DNA of 64,000 nt. It comes from Flavobacterium sp. NRK1 (GTDB lineage Bacteria > Bacteroidota > Bacteroidia > Flavobacteriales > Flavobacteriaceae). This document shows, in pieces, positions 17,226 to 25,887 of the stretch (positions are counted from its first letter, which is position 1; each line of letters begins with the position of its first letter). The DNA lies in contig NZ_JAMXLA010000001.1 of the NCBI RefSeq assembly GCF_024054175.1, forward strand, positions 1,358,528 to 1,422,527. Direction: 5' to 3'. The notes beneath the pieces were generated by a model. The model did not search any database. It saw only the letters and a program-made list of their open reading frames with translations, and was not told the origin of the DNA. Made by a program: the position numbers and the translations under genes.

Positions 17226-18565
17226 TGGAGTTATCATCCCGCGACCTCGCAAAAAAAGACATTAAAGGATTGTTGCTAAAACAATCTGTTCCGGCATCAA
17301 TAGGTATATTGTTCATGACGGTAAATGTGCTTATAGATACCATTTTTGTGGGCCGCTGGATAGGATCTCTTGCTATTGCTGCCTTATCTGTAGTAATGCC
17401 TATTACCTTTTTTATATCATCGCTGGGTATGGCAATCGGTATAGGCGGAAGTTCGGTATTGTCGCGTGCGCTTGGAGCCAAAGACCGTGAAAAAGGACTT
17501 ATAACCTTTGCACATCAAATTATGATGGCCTTTGGTATATCGTCTTTATTTGTTGTGATAGGCTTGTTTTTTGGCGATGAGATATTGTATTTATTTGGCG
17601 CTAACGGAGATATTACAAAACCGGCAAAAGAATTCTTTTTCCCCATACTGCTGGCTGTGCCTTTTCAGGCCTTATGCATGATGGGCAACAGTGTTATTCG
17701 AGCCGAAGATAAATCGAGGCATGCTATGATTGCCATGATCATATCGGCAGTATCAAACATTGCACTCGATGTACTTTTTATTAAAATATTAGACTTAGGT
17801 GTTTTTGGGGCCGCACTGGCTACAGCTTCGTCTTTCTTTTTATGTTTTGTTTATATTTTGTGCTTTTTTATATGGCGAAGCGAACTTAGGCTGCAATGGT
17901 CTCATTTTGTATGGCATACCAAAATAGCGCGCGAAATTATATCGTTAAGCTTTGTAACTTTTGCAAGGCAGGGTGTTATAAGCATACTTGCCATTATATT
18001 AAACCACACATTATTTGCGCAGGGCGGAGAACATGCTGTAACAGTATATGGCATTATAAGCCGTATGTTAATGTTTGCACTTTTCCCGGTATTAGGAATA
18101 ACACAGGGTTTTTTACCTATAGCGGGTTACAATTATGGCGCTAATAATCACCAAAGGGTAAGGCAGTCGGTTTTTATATCTATAAAATATGCGGGGGCTT
18201 TGGCTATAATAATATTTGTAGTAATACTTGTATTTGCAAAACCCATAACCGCTGTATTTACCACCGATCCTGAAGTGATTCGTGATACTCCGGGTGCTTT
18301 GCGATGGGTTTTTGCTGCATCGCCCATTATTGCGGTACAGTTAATAGGTGCTGCATACTTTCAGGCGGCGGGTAAGGCTACAAAGGCATTATTGCTTACT
18401 TTATCTAAGCAGGGCTTTTTCCTGATACCGCTGGTACTTATTTTACCGCAGTTTTTTGGTATTTTTGGTGTATGGGTAGCTTTTCCCATTGCCGATGTAC
18501 TCTCTACAATAGTAACAGGCATATTTTTAAAGAACGAAATGGCCGGACATGTTAACGAAGAATAA
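17225..18565 (+). CDS. MATE-family efflux transporter
   Basis: 446 aa with about 12 TM segments in two MatE repeats; the first shows IDTIFVGRWIGSLAIAALSV, typical of the family. MATE proteins export drugs or metabolites using Na+ or H+. It is locked between hemH and hemJ by one-base overlaps on both sides (stop/start TAATG), which suggests co-expression with the last heme steps. Export of a porphyrin or other toxic intermediate is possible but is inference. Confidence 0.92.
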   Translation: MELSSRDLAKKDIKGLLLKQSVPASIGILFMTVNVLIDTIFVGRWIGSLAIAALSVVMPITFFISSLGMAIGIGGSSVLSRALGAKDREKGLITFAHQIMMAFGISSLFVVIGLFFGDEILYLFGANGDITKPAKEFFFPILLAVPFQALCMMGNSVIRAEDKSRHAMIAMIISAVSNIALDVLFIKILDLGVFGAALATASSFFLCFVYILCFFIWRSELRLQWSHFVWHTKIAREIISLSFVTFARQGVISILAIILNHTLFAQGGEHAVTVYGIISRMLMFALFPVLGITQGFLPIAGYNYGANNHQRVRQSVFISIKYAGALAIIIFVVILVFAKPITAVFTTDPEVIRDTPGALRWVFAASPIIAVQLIGAAYFQAAGKATKALLLTLSKQGFFLIPLVLILPQFFGIFGVWVAFPIADVLSTIVTGIFLKNEMAGHVNEE

Positions 18566-19110
18566 TGGAATATTATAACTACATAAAATCACTGCATCTT
18601 ATTTTTGTTATTACCTGGTTTGCCGGGCTGTTTTATATTGTTCGCCTGTTTGTATACCATATTGAGGCCAACGGTAAACCATCACCCGAAAAAGAAATCC
18701 TTATTAAGCAATATAAGCTTATGTCTTACAGGTTATGGTATATTATTACCTGGCCATCGGCAGTGCTGGCAACTGTTTTTGCCGTAACACTACTTTTTCT
18801 TATGCCCGATTGGCTGCAACAGCCCTGGATGCACGTAAAGCTTACTTTTGTAGCGTTGCTGTTTTTATATCATTTTAAATGCCACAGCATATTTAAGCAA
18901 CTGCAAAATGATAAGGTGAAATATACTACGAGTTTTATGCGGTTATGGAATGAAGGTGCCACTATTATATTATTTGCGGTAGTGTTTTTGGTAATACTTA
19001 AAAGTGCTGTTAACTGGATATTTGGCGTAGTAGGTATTATAGTGTTTTCTATACTGCTTATGCTGGGCTATAAATTTTACAAACGAATAAGAGAGAAAAA
19101 CCAATCCTGA
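18565..19110 (+). CDS. hemJ: Protoporphyrinogen IX oxidase, HemJ type
   Basis: 181 aa with four to five TM helices. The start matches HemJ: a TM helix with SLHLIFVITWFAGLFYIVRLFVYH, carrying the conserved heme-ligand-type His, and after it KQYKLMSYRLWYIITWPS. A second conserved His lies in WMHVKLTFV. HemJ oxidises protoporphyrinogen IX in the inner membrane. No hemG or hemY is present here, so this supplies the missing step between HemF and HemH. One-base overlap with the MATE gene. Confidence 0.85.
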   Translation: MEYYNYIKSLHLIFVITWFAGLFYIVRLFVYHIEANGKPSPEKEILIKQYKLMSYRLWYIITWPSAVLATVFAVTLLFLMPDWLQQPWMHVKLTFVALLFLYHFKCHSIFKQLQNDKVKYTTSFMRLWNEGATIILFAVVFLVILKSAVNWIFGVVGIIVFSILLMLGYKFYKRIREKNQS

Positions 19111-19111
19111 T

Positions 19112-20635
19112 ATGAAGGAAAAGTTTAAGATAAGGCGTTGGTCATTACGGACAAGGATTTTCCTGTCCATGATTTTTATTACCCTTATTGCATCGCTTCT
19201 TATTGCTGCTGTAAGCATTTATCAGTTTAAAAAAGAAGCAAAAGATTACCATCAGGATCGTTTAGAAAGAAAAGAGGCGGCTATAAAAGCACATATCAAC
19301 TATATACTTTCTACTACTACCTATCCTTTAAATACCGAAAACCTTCCGCTTATTTTTAGGGAACGTATCCATGAACTGGCAAATATTCATGGAATGGAGA
19401 TTAATATTTACGATCTTAACGGGCATTTGCTTAAATCATCAAAGGCGGCTTTTTCGGTAGATACTATTAATAATAATATTCCGCCTGCAATATTAAAGGT
19501 GGTGCGCTCTACCGCAGAAAAAAGATATGTAGATTTATTGAGGCTGAAAGATGATAAAAAGAAATTCAGGTCTTCTTATAGTTATATAAAAGACACCAAA
19601 TTTAAACCGCTTGGCATACTTAACCTGCCTTATATAGAAGATGACGGATACTATGAAAAGGAAACCAGTAATTTCCTTATCCGTTTTACGCAGGTATATT
19701 CATTCATGCTTTTAATATCTGTAATTATAGCTTATTTCCTTTCAAGCTATATTACAAAATCTATTAAAGAAGTAAGTGAACGCCTTAAAGAAACCCGCCT
19801 GAGCGAAGAAAATGAAAAGCTGGATATGGGTGATACACCACAGGAAATCAGCCTGCTGGTAGATGCTTATAACAATTTGGTGCATGATCTTGAAATCAGT
19901 GCCACTAAACTGGCCCAAAGCGAGCGTGAACAGGCTTGGCGAGAAATGGCAAAGCAGGTGGCCCACGAAATAAAAAATCCGCTTACGCCTATGCGTTTAA
20001 CGGTACAGAGCTTTCAGCGTAAATTTGATCCGCAGCAACCGGATATTAAACAAAAGCTCGATGAATATTCTAAAACTCTCATACAGCAAATAGATACTAT
20101 GAGTTCGGTGGCTTCGGCATTTTCAAGCTTTGCATCTATGCCGGCACAGCAAAACGAAACTCTCAATGTAGTTAAGATAGTACAGCTTGCACTTGAAATT
20201 TTTAATGAAAACTATATTACCTATCATGCGGACGAACCTTATATTATTACCCGTATGGATAGAACGCAGCTTATACGGATTATTACCAATCTGGTTAAAA
20301 ACGCTACACAGGCAATTCCTGAAACTGAACCTAACCCATTGGTTGAAGTAAGGGTATATCGTGATGGTGATATGGCAAAAATATCGGTAAAAGATAATGG
20401 AAAAGGTATAAGCCCGGAAAACAGAAGCCGTATTTTTGAACCAAAGTTTACTACTAAAAACAGTGGTATGGGGCTTGGGTTAGGAATAATTAAAAATATA
20501 GTAGAAAATTACCACGGTACAATTACCTTTGAAAGCCGTTTGGGCGAAGGCACACAGTTTTTGGTGACATTACCAATAACTAAAGCGCAGGGTAATGAAG
20601 AAGAAGACAAACAACAAACAGATATAAAACCATGA
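19112..20635 (+). CDS. Membrane sensor histidine kinase, NtrY/NtrB-like core
   Basis: 507 aa. TM1 about residues 16-38, a ~150-residue extracytoplasmic sensor, TM2 about 195-215, then a HAMP domain. The phospho-acceptor His lies in AKQVAHEIKNPLTPMRL, the HEIKNPLTP form typical of NtrB/NtrY kinases. HATPase_c follows with NLVKNATQAIPE, DNGKGI and GMGLGLGI. No response regulator is adjacent, so its partner is elsewhere. The stop overlaps the next ATG by 4 nt, coupling it to an enoyl-CoA hydratase gene. Confidence 0.92.
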   Translation: MKEKFKIRRWSLRTRIFLSMIFITLIASLLIAAVSIYQFKKEAKDYHQDRLERKEAAIKAHINYILSTTTYPLNTENLPLIFRERIHELANIHGMEINIYDLNGHLLKSSKAAFSVDTINNNIPPAILKVVRSTAEKRYVDLLRLKDDKKKFRSSYSYIKDTKFKPLGILNLPYIEDDGYYEKETSNFLIRFTQVYSFMLLISVIIAYFLSSYITKSIKEVSERLKETRLSEENEKLDMGDTPQEISLLVDAYNNLVHDLEISATKLAQSEREQAWREMAKQVAHEIKNPLTPMRLTVQSFQRKFDPQQPDIKQKLDEYSKTLIQQIDTMSSVASAFSSFASMPAQQNETLNVVKIVQLALEIFNENYITYHADEPYIITRMDRTQLIRIITNLVKNATQAIPETEPNPLVEVRVYRDGDMAKISVKDNGKGISPENRSRIFEPKFTTKNSGMGLGLGIIKNIVENYHGTITFESRLGEGTQFLVTLPITKAQGNEEEDKQQTDIKP

Positions 20636-21414
20636 ACTACAAAAACATAATTACAGAGCTGGATAACGGACTTGCAATAGTTACTATTAACAGGCCGGAA
20701 AAGCTTAACGCACTTAACAGAGAAACTATTACCGAACTTCATGAGGCTTTTAAAGCACTTAATGCCGATAAAAATGTTAAGGTTATTATTGTAACCGGCA
20801 GTGGTGAAAAAGCTTTTGTTGCGGGAGCAGACATATCAGAATTTGCTAATTTTAATATTGAAGAAGGACAAAAGCTTGCTGCTTTAGGTCAGGAACTTTT
20901 GTTTGATTTAGTACAAAATCTTTCTACTCCTGTAATTGCAGCCGTAAATGGTTTTGCACTTGGGGGCGGCCTTGAGCTTGCTATGGCAGCTCATTTCAGG
21001 GTAGCATCTGATAATGCAAAAATGGGGCTTCCGGAAGTGTCATTAGGGGTTATTCCGGGTTATGGAGGAACACAGCGTTTGCCTCAGCTTGTGGGGAAAG
21101 GCCGTGCTATGGAAATGATAATGACTGCCGGTATGATAAATGCTGAAGAAGCCAAAGCATACGGGTTAGTAAATCATGTAGTGCCCCAGGCAGAGCTTTT
21201 AGATTTTTGCAAAAGTATTGCCGCCAAAATAATGAAAAATTCTTCTGTTGCAATTGGCCGTGCGATCGAAGCAATAAATGCTAATTATACTGATGGTGTA
21301 AACGGATACAATGTTGAGGTTACCGCTTTTGGTGAGTCTTTCGGAACGGAAGATTTTAAAGAAGGAACTACAGCATTTCTGGAAAAGAGAAAAGCGATTT
21401 TTCCGGGGAGATAA
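20632..21414 (+). CDS. Enoyl-CoA hydratase/isomerase family protein
   Basis: 260 aa, typical crotonase length. The oxyanion-hole segments are GSGEKAFVAGADISEF and NGFALGGGLELAMA; PEVSLGVIPGYGGTQRLP supplies the second catalytic Glu position. This fits short-chain enoyl-CoA hydratase (crotonase) in beta-oxidation. It overlaps the kinase gene by 4 nt and ends 16 nt before a strong bidirectional terminator. Confidence 0.93.
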   Translation: MNYKNIITELDNGLAIVTINRPEKLNALNRETITELHEAFKALNADKNVKVIIVTGSGEKAFVAGADISEFANFNIEEGQKLAALGQELLFDLVQNLSTPVIAAVNGFALGGGLELAMAAHFRVASDNAKMGLPEVSLGVIPGYGGTQRLPQLVGKGRAMEMIMTAGMINAEEAKAYGLVNHVVPQAELLDFCKSIAAKIMKNSSVAIGRAIEAINANYTDGVNGYNVEVTAFGESFGTEDFKEGTTAFLEKRKAIFPGR

Positions 21415-21430
21415 TATAGACTTTTTCGAA

Positions 21431-21460
21431 ATGATAAGCCGGCTTCAGCCGGCTTATCAT
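21431..21460. terminator. Bidirectional terminator between convergent genes
   Basis: Perfect 13-bp stem (21431-21443 and 21448-21460) with a TTCA loop between the enoyl-CoA hydratase gene (+) and the HD-hydrolase gene (-), with TTTTATTATTTTT following on the plus strand. Confidence 0.85.
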
Positions 21461-21464
21461 TTTA

Positions 21465-22112
21465 TTATTTTTCGCCATCCCATTCGGCATAGAACTGCGA
21501 AAGAAAATCAATCATATATTGATGTCGGCTTTCGGCTATAGTTTTTCCGGTTGAGGTATTCATGCGGTCTTTAAGTAAAAGCAGCTTTTCATAAAAGTGA
21601 TTAAGTGTAGGTGCTGTACTTTCCTTATATTCTTCCTTGGTCATAGTAAGGTCAGGCGCAATAGCAGGATCGTATAAAGCCCTGTTTTTAAAACCTCCAT
21701 AATTAAAAGTACGTGCAATACCTATAGCACCCAAGGCATCCAGCCTATCCGCATCCTGAACAATATCCAGCTCTACAGAATGAAACTTCATATCGTGGTT
21801 GCCACCTTTAAAAGATATGTTCTCAATAATATTCACTACATGAATAATAGTTTCCTCAGGCACATTTTGTGCCGACAGAAATTGCCATGCCATAGAAGGA
21901 CCAACAGTTTCATCTCCATTATGAAATTTGCTATCGGCAATATCGTGTAGCAGTGCGGCTAATTTTACTACCTCAAGATCACAATTTTCGCTTTTAGCTA
22001 TATGCAGCGCATTATTGTAAACCCGCTCTATATGAAACCAGTCGTGACCGCCTTCGGCATGAGCCAGTTGTGCCTTTACAAACGCCTTGGTAATTTCTAT
22101 GAGATTGTTCAT
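21465..22112 (-). CDS. HD-domain phosphohydrolase, YedJ-like
   Basis: 215 aa. Metal-binding HD domain: His in AEGGHDWFHIERVYNNAL, HD pair in KLAALLHDIADSKFH, then further His/Asp residues in FKGGNHDMKF and VQDADRLDALGAIGIART. This motif order is that of the YedJ/YpgQ group of nucleotide-type phosphohydrolases. The physiological substrate is unknown. It converges on the enoyl-CoA hydratase gene. Confidence 0.9.
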   Translation of the reverse strand: MNNLIEITKAFVKAQLAHAEGGHDWFHIERVYNNALHIAKSENCDLEVVKLAALLHDIADSKFHNGDETVGPSMAWQFLSAQNVPEETIIHVVNIIENISFKGGNHDMKFHSVELDIVQDADRLDALGAIGIARTFNYGGFKNRALYDPAIAPDLTMTKEEYKESTAPTLNHFYEKLLLLKDRMNTSTGKTIAESRHQYMIDFLSQFYAEWDGEK

Positions 22113-22237
22113 GCAATCAAAATTAAAGTATAGTAATGAATTGCACTAATTAAATTTTTTTAAAATTCTTTTTCAAACCTATAATCCTATGTGTAAAATA
22201 TACCCGAATAAGGGGTGTATATTTAATTATATAAGCA

Positions 22238-22261
22238 AAAAGCCGCTATTAAGCGGCTTTT
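22238..22261 (-). terminator. Terminator after the acyl-ACP desaturase gene
   Basis: Stem AAAAGCCGC (22238-22246) / GCGGCTTTT (22253-22261) with a 6-nt loop, 4 nt past the desaturase stop. Read on the minus strand, the stem itself ends in a TTTT run. Confidence 0.75.
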
Positions 22262-22264
22262 GTT

Positions 22265-23260
22265 TTACTTTATAAGTGCTGGTGTAACCCATTTAAATAT
22301 GTGTGATTCTTCCGGTATTACAAGCCTTTCAGATATCCTTGCCATCCTGTCCGGTAACTTCATTAAATAGTCACGGGCTTTTTCTGCTTCAGATGTAAGG
22401 CCGTTTATCTTGTCAATCTGCCATTTGTCGATCAGTTTTCTAAGAATATCTACATAATCGTTAGCTGTATAAACACCTATACGTTGTGCAGAATCGGAGA
22501 ATTGCTCGAAAGCTTCACCTATTTTTTGTCCTGATTCTCTAAGGAAGTGTGCAGGCATAACAATTTTTTGCTTCATCATATATTGAAAAGCAAGCATCAT
22601 TTCGCTCGGATCTACCTGAAAAATACGATTAACAAATTCGCTGTAAGCATGATGGTGACGCATTTCATCTCCCGCAATCAGCTTACACATTTTAGACAGC
22701 CTTTTGTCTCCGTACTGTTTTGCAATCTGTGATACACGGTTGTGCGACACATAAGTCGCAAGCTCCTGAAAACTGGTATATACAAAGTTTTTATAAGGGT
22801 CACGATCAGTGCCAATATCAAACCCGTCATTTATTAAATGCTGTGTTGTAATCTCTACTTCACGCATGTTAATACGTCCTGACAAATAAAGGTATTTATT
22901 AAGCAGGTCGCCATGTCGGTTCTCTTCACCTGTCCAGTTGCGAACCCATTTAGACCAGCCATTGCCGCCATTTTCAACCTGATTAACGCCTTCAACATCC
23001 ATTAACCATGATTCATAAGTTGGTAGGGCTTCTTCAGTAATAGTATCTCCTATAAGTACTACCCAAAAATCATAGGGCAGGTCTTTCGCTATTTCGCGCA
23101 ACTCTTTTAAATCCTCGTAAAAATTTTCATTTTGTGAGTCAGGCAGCAGGTCGCTGGGCTGCCAGATGTTTTCGACCGGTATAAGATAGTTCTCTACAAA
23201 AGAATCAATATTCTTTTCCAGGAACTGCATTACTTCCAGACGAACGTTTTTTATAGACAT
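22265..23260 (-). CDS. Acyl-ACP desaturase (stearoyl-ACP desaturase family)
   Basis: 331 aa, soluble di-iron enzyme introducing a double bond into acyl-ACP. Both iron-binding signatures are present: WTGEENRHGDLLNKY and AGDEMRHHHAYSEF (E-x-x-H pairs). It lies 5 nt downstream of the lysophosphatidate acyltransferase gene, giving a small lipid operon that desaturates and then incorporates acyl chains, which is relevant to membrane fluidity. Confidence 0.94.
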   Translation of the reverse strand: MSIKNVRLEVMQFLEKNIDSFVENYLIPVENIWQPSDLLPDSQNENFYEDLKELREIAKDLPYDFWVVLIGDTITEEALPTYESWLMDVEGVNQVENGGNGWSKWVRNWTGEENRHGDLLNKYLYLSGRINMREVEITTQHLINDGFDIGTDRDPYKNFVYTSFQELATYVSHNRVSQIAKQYGDKRLSKMCKLIAGDEMRHHHAYSEFVNRIFQVDPSEMMLAFQYMMKQKIVMPAHFLRESGQKIGEAFEQFSDSAQRIGVYTANDYVDILRKLIDKWQIDKINGLTSEAEKARDYLMKLPDRMARISERLVIPEESHIFKWVTPALIK

Positions 23261-23265
23261 AGTTT

Positions 23266-24000
23266 CTAATTTTTTATTCCTTGTATTACTGCATTCTCAG
23301 TTCTCTCCATCACCTCTTCAAAAGGAATATTTTTGATGGCAAAAGGTTCCTGTATTGTAAAAGTTAAACGATTGCCCAAACCTAATGGGAATTTGCCAAA
23401 ACGGTCAAGCTTCCACGAATTATTTATACTAATAGGTACAATGTACGCAGAAGGGGTGAATTTGCAAAGTATTTTAAGTCCGTTTTCACTAAACTTCTTC
23501 GGTTCTCCTGTTTTACTTCGTGTACCTTCGGGAAAAATAACAGCAGATCGATTATTTTGCTCTATATACACAGCCATACTTTTTATTGCAGGCAATGCCT
23601 GTTTTGGATCTTTCCTGTCTATAAGAACGGAACCACCGTGCCTTAAATTGTATGATACGCTTGGTATTCCTTTTCCTAATTCTTTCTTGCTTATGAATTT
23701 AGGATGAAATTTACGCATAAACCAGATAATGGGCGGAATATCGTTCATGCTTTGGTGGTTTGCCACTATTATAAGAGGTACGCCGGCGGGTACTTTTTCT
23801 CTTCCTTCAAATTTATATGTTGTACCTAATATTAACGTTGCCCTGACAAGGCATCCGTTTAAAAGGTCTACACTCTTTTTATGTGCCTGGTAACCGAAAA
23901 GGTTAAAACTAATCCACTGCACCGGATGAAAGATAAGAAGCAGCAGAAAGAAAACCAGATAATAAATTATAGATATGGGATACGATAATATCTTTTCCAT
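23266..24000 (-). CDS. 1-acyl-sn-glycerol-3-phosphate acyltransferase
   Basis: 244 aa. An N-terminal TM segment (about 10-30) and a PlsC domain: the HX4D motif as NHQSMNDIPP, substrate-binding FPEGTRSKTGEPKKF, and VPISINN near the C-terminus. Acylates lysophosphatidate to phosphatidate at the inner membrane. Operon with the acyl-ACP desaturase. Confidence 0.93.
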   Translation of the reverse strand: MEKILSYPISIIYYLVFFLLLLIFHPVQWISFNLFGYQAHKKSVDLLNGCLVRATLILGTTYKFEGREKVPAGVPLIIVANHQSMNDIPPIIWFMRKFHPKFISKKELGKGIPSVSYNLRHGGSVLIDRKDPKQALPAIKSMAVYIEQNNRSAVIFPEGTRSKTGEPKKFSENGLKILCKFTPSAYIVPISINNSWKLDRFGKFPLGLGNRLTFTIQEPFAIKNIPFEEVMERTENAVIQGIKN

Positions 24001-24089
24001 TTATGTTTCTAAAAATTCGCGTAAAAGTAGTACCTTTTTAGTTAATACTAAAAAGTTTTAGTATGCCTGCATAGTTTCTTAAAAAACAA

Positions 24090-24111
24090 AACCACGCCGT
24101 CAGGCGTGGTT
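24090..24111 (-). terminator. Terminator after the bacilliredoxin gene
   Basis: Perfect 9-bp stem AACCACGCC (24090-24098) / GGCGTGGTT (24103-24111), GTCA loop, 23 nt beyond the bacilliredoxin stop, followed on the minus strand by a T-rich run. Confidence 0.75.
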
Positions 24112-24134
24112 AGCAATGTTTTGTTTATTTGCCA

Positions 24135-24545
24135 TTAGCAAAACTCGTCATAGGCATCTTTAAGGTTTTCTGCGATCATGTCTGCAGGTCTGCCTTCAAT
24201 ATGATGACGCTCAAGCATATGCACAAGCTCACCATTTTTAAATAATGCCATACTCGGAGAAGATGGAGGGAAAGGGAACATACTTGCCCTTGCCTCATCT
24301 ACTGCTTCTTTATCTACGCCTGCAAATACAGTTACAAGATTGTCAGGAGTTTTGCCGTTGGCTAAACTCATTTTTGCTCCCGGCCTTGCATTACGTGCAG
24401 CACAGCCGCATACAGAATTTACTACAACAAGTGTAGTTCCTTCTTTAGATATTGCATTTTTTACCGCATCGGCTGTATATAGTTCTTCAAAGCCAGCTTC
24501 AGAAAGTTCTGCTCGCATTGGCTTTACCAATTCTTCTGGATACAT
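24135..24545 (-). CDS. Bacilliredoxin, BrxA/BrxB family
   Basis: 136 aa. Thioredoxin-like fold with the bacilliredoxin CGC active site in VVNSVCGCAARNARPG, followed by VFAGVDKEAVDEAR and FPPSSPSMALFKNGE. In Firmicutes these proteins remove bacillithiol from S-bacillithiolated proteins; Bacteroidota members are common and many make bacillithiol. No bacillithiol-synthesis gene is in the window. A -7 box lies at 24581-24588. Confidence 0.93.
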   Translation of the reverse strand: MYPEELVKPMRAELSEAGFEELYTADAVKNAISKEGTTLVVVNSVCGCAARNARPGAKMSLANGKTPDNLVTVFAGVDKEAVDEARASMFPFPPSSPSMALFKNGELVHMLERHHIEGRPADMIAENLKDAYDEFC

Positions 24546-24580
24546 AATATAGTATTCTTTAATAAGTTAATTAACTGCTA

Positions 24581-24588
24581 CAAAGATA
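24581..24588 (-). promoter_or_regulatory. -7 promoter box (TATCTTTG) of the bacilliredoxin gene
   Basis: Minus-strand TATCTTTG, a perfect TAnnTTTG match 35 nt before the bacilliredoxin ATG. Confidence 0.55.
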
Positions 24589-24628
24589 CGCATTTTTTAT
24601 GCCAAACATAAAACAGCAAACTTTTTTG

Positions 24629-25771
24629 TTACAGATTGGTTATGTTACGGAAGAACGCTGAAATAAATAATCCTTTAGGGCATTTTGATATTACACCAAT
24701 ATCTTCGGTAAAAGAACTTTCCTCGTCCAGAAATTTAAATATAGATGAAGCATCCCCTTTTTTAAACATAGAAGAAAATATTAGTGCTCCTTTTTCATTC
24801 TTACGATTAAGAATATCCAAGAGTAATAAATCATAAAACCAATAACGGTTTTTCTTGTAAAATGCAGTAAAATCATCCTGCCGGGTTAAAAATATAACAA
24901 GGTGTTCAGATAATTTATCAGCGTTTTTAAAAGTATAGCCTGTACTGGCTTTTGTCCATCCTCCGGCAGTACCTATGTTTACTATGTTTTTGGTATTGTT
25001 CTTCCAAAAAGGGTAACAGGTCATGGGTATTGAACCCCTTTCTGTACCTACAATTTCATAGCTGCCAGTGTTTAAGTTTTCAAGATACTCCTGTATAGCA
25101 TATTCATATTCTTTTTCAGGCAGTAAGTCTTTAGAAAATAAAGTATATTCTACAATGGCTTCTGTTTCCGAAAAAGGCAGCACATACATAAACCTTGTAT
25201 TGCCTTTTTGAGGGATGCTGAAATCCATAAATACAGGTTTTTCAGAGTCAAAAACAGGCTGACCGGTTTTAATATGCCATCCTATAAAATGCTGTTGTAA
25301 TACCGGATATTTATTTTGAGATTTTGGTAATACCGGATCATAAATGTTATTCAGCAGCTTGTTGCAGGTATAACTTTCAGTTTCGGTTTTTACTAGTACG
25401 TTAAGGCCTGTGTCTGCAAAATCAATTACTTTTTGTTGTACAAATTCAATATTTGAATGCTTTTTCAGTTCTGCCAAAACAAAGCTGTAAAAATCTATAC
25501 CCCGTATCATATTGTATTCGTAATTCCCAAAATCCAGATCAACAGTTTTATTTTCATCTGCAAAAATTGCTGATTTCCATTTTCTGAAAGTAATTGCATC
25601 CCAAATAGTATTACCATCTTGCCAATAGCACCAGGTACGGTCATTATTCGTTTTTGTATCTGGATCTATTATTAAGATAGAATTGCTAAAATTACCCATT
25701 ACTGCCATTCGGTAAACAGTCATTAATGATGCCAGGCCGGCACCGGCAAATATGTAATGATAATGTTTCAT
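24629..25771 (-). CDS. crtY: Lycopene beta-cyclase
   Basis: About 380 aa. Flavoprotein of the CrtY/CrtL family: N-terminal dinucleotide-binding motif YIFAGAGLASLMTVYRM, then LIIDPDTKTNNDRTWCYW, typical of bacterial lycopene cyclases, and GGWTKASTGYTFKNADKL near the C-terminal third. It cyclises the ends of lycopene to beta-carotene, on the path to zeaxanthin-type yellow pigments. I prefer the ATG at 25769-25771 (MKHYHY); the ATG at 25778-25780 overlaps the -7 box. The rest of the crt genes are elsewhere. Confidence 0.92.
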   Translation of the reverse strand: MKHYHYIFAGAGLASLMTVYRMAVMGNFSNSILIIDPDTKTNNDRTWCYWQDGNTIWDAITFRKWKSAIFADENKTVDLDFGNYEYNMIRGIDFYSFVLAELKKHSNIEFVQQKVIDFADTGLNVLVKTETESYTCNKLLNNIYDPVLPKSQNKYPVLQQHFIGWHIKTGQPVFDSEKPVFMDFSIPQKGNTRFMYVLPFSETEAIVEYTLFSKDLLPEKEYEYAIQEYLENLNTGSYEIVGTERGSIPMTCYPFWKNNTKNIVNIGTAGGWTKASTGYTFKNADKLSEHLVIFLTRQDDFTAFYKKNRYWFYDLLLLDILNRKNEKGALIFSSMFKKGDASSIFKFLDEESSFTEDIGVISKCPKGLFISAFFRNITNL

Positions 25772-25777
25772 GTAACC

Positions 25778-25785
25778 CAAAAATA
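25778..25785 (-). promoter_or_regulatory. -7 promoter box (TATTTTTG) overlapping the crtY start region
   Basis: Minus-strand TATTTTTG, a perfect match to TAnnTTTG. It covers the upstream candidate ATG (25778-25780), so that start cannot be on this transcript. Transcription would begin at or very near the ATG at 25771. Confidence 0.5.
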
Positions 25786-25816
25786 CATATTTGGAACGTT
25801 AATAAAATCCTAATTA

Positions 25817-25832
25817 TTTAGTCTTGTCTAAA
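25817..25832. promoter_or_regulatory. Inverted repeat upstream of the MntR-like gene
   Basis: TTTAG-TCTTGT-CTAAA, a 5-bp-arm inverted repeat in the divergent crtY/mntR spacer, 28 nt before the -7 box. A possible autoregulatory DtxR/MntR operator; short arms make this weak. Confidence 0.3.
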
Positions 25833-25859
25833 AATGTTTTTAAACTAATCAAATTATAC

Positions 25860-25867
25860 TATATTTG
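25860..25867 (+). promoter_or_regulatory. -7 promoter box (TATATTTG) of the mntR-mntH operon
   Basis: Plus-strand TATATTTG, a perfect TAnnTTTG match 20 nt before the preferred ATG at 25888. The upstream in-frame start at 25870 falls 3 nt after the box, so it is unlikely to be used. Confidence 0.55.
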
Positions 25868-25887
25868 TAGTGATTATAGTACTGATA

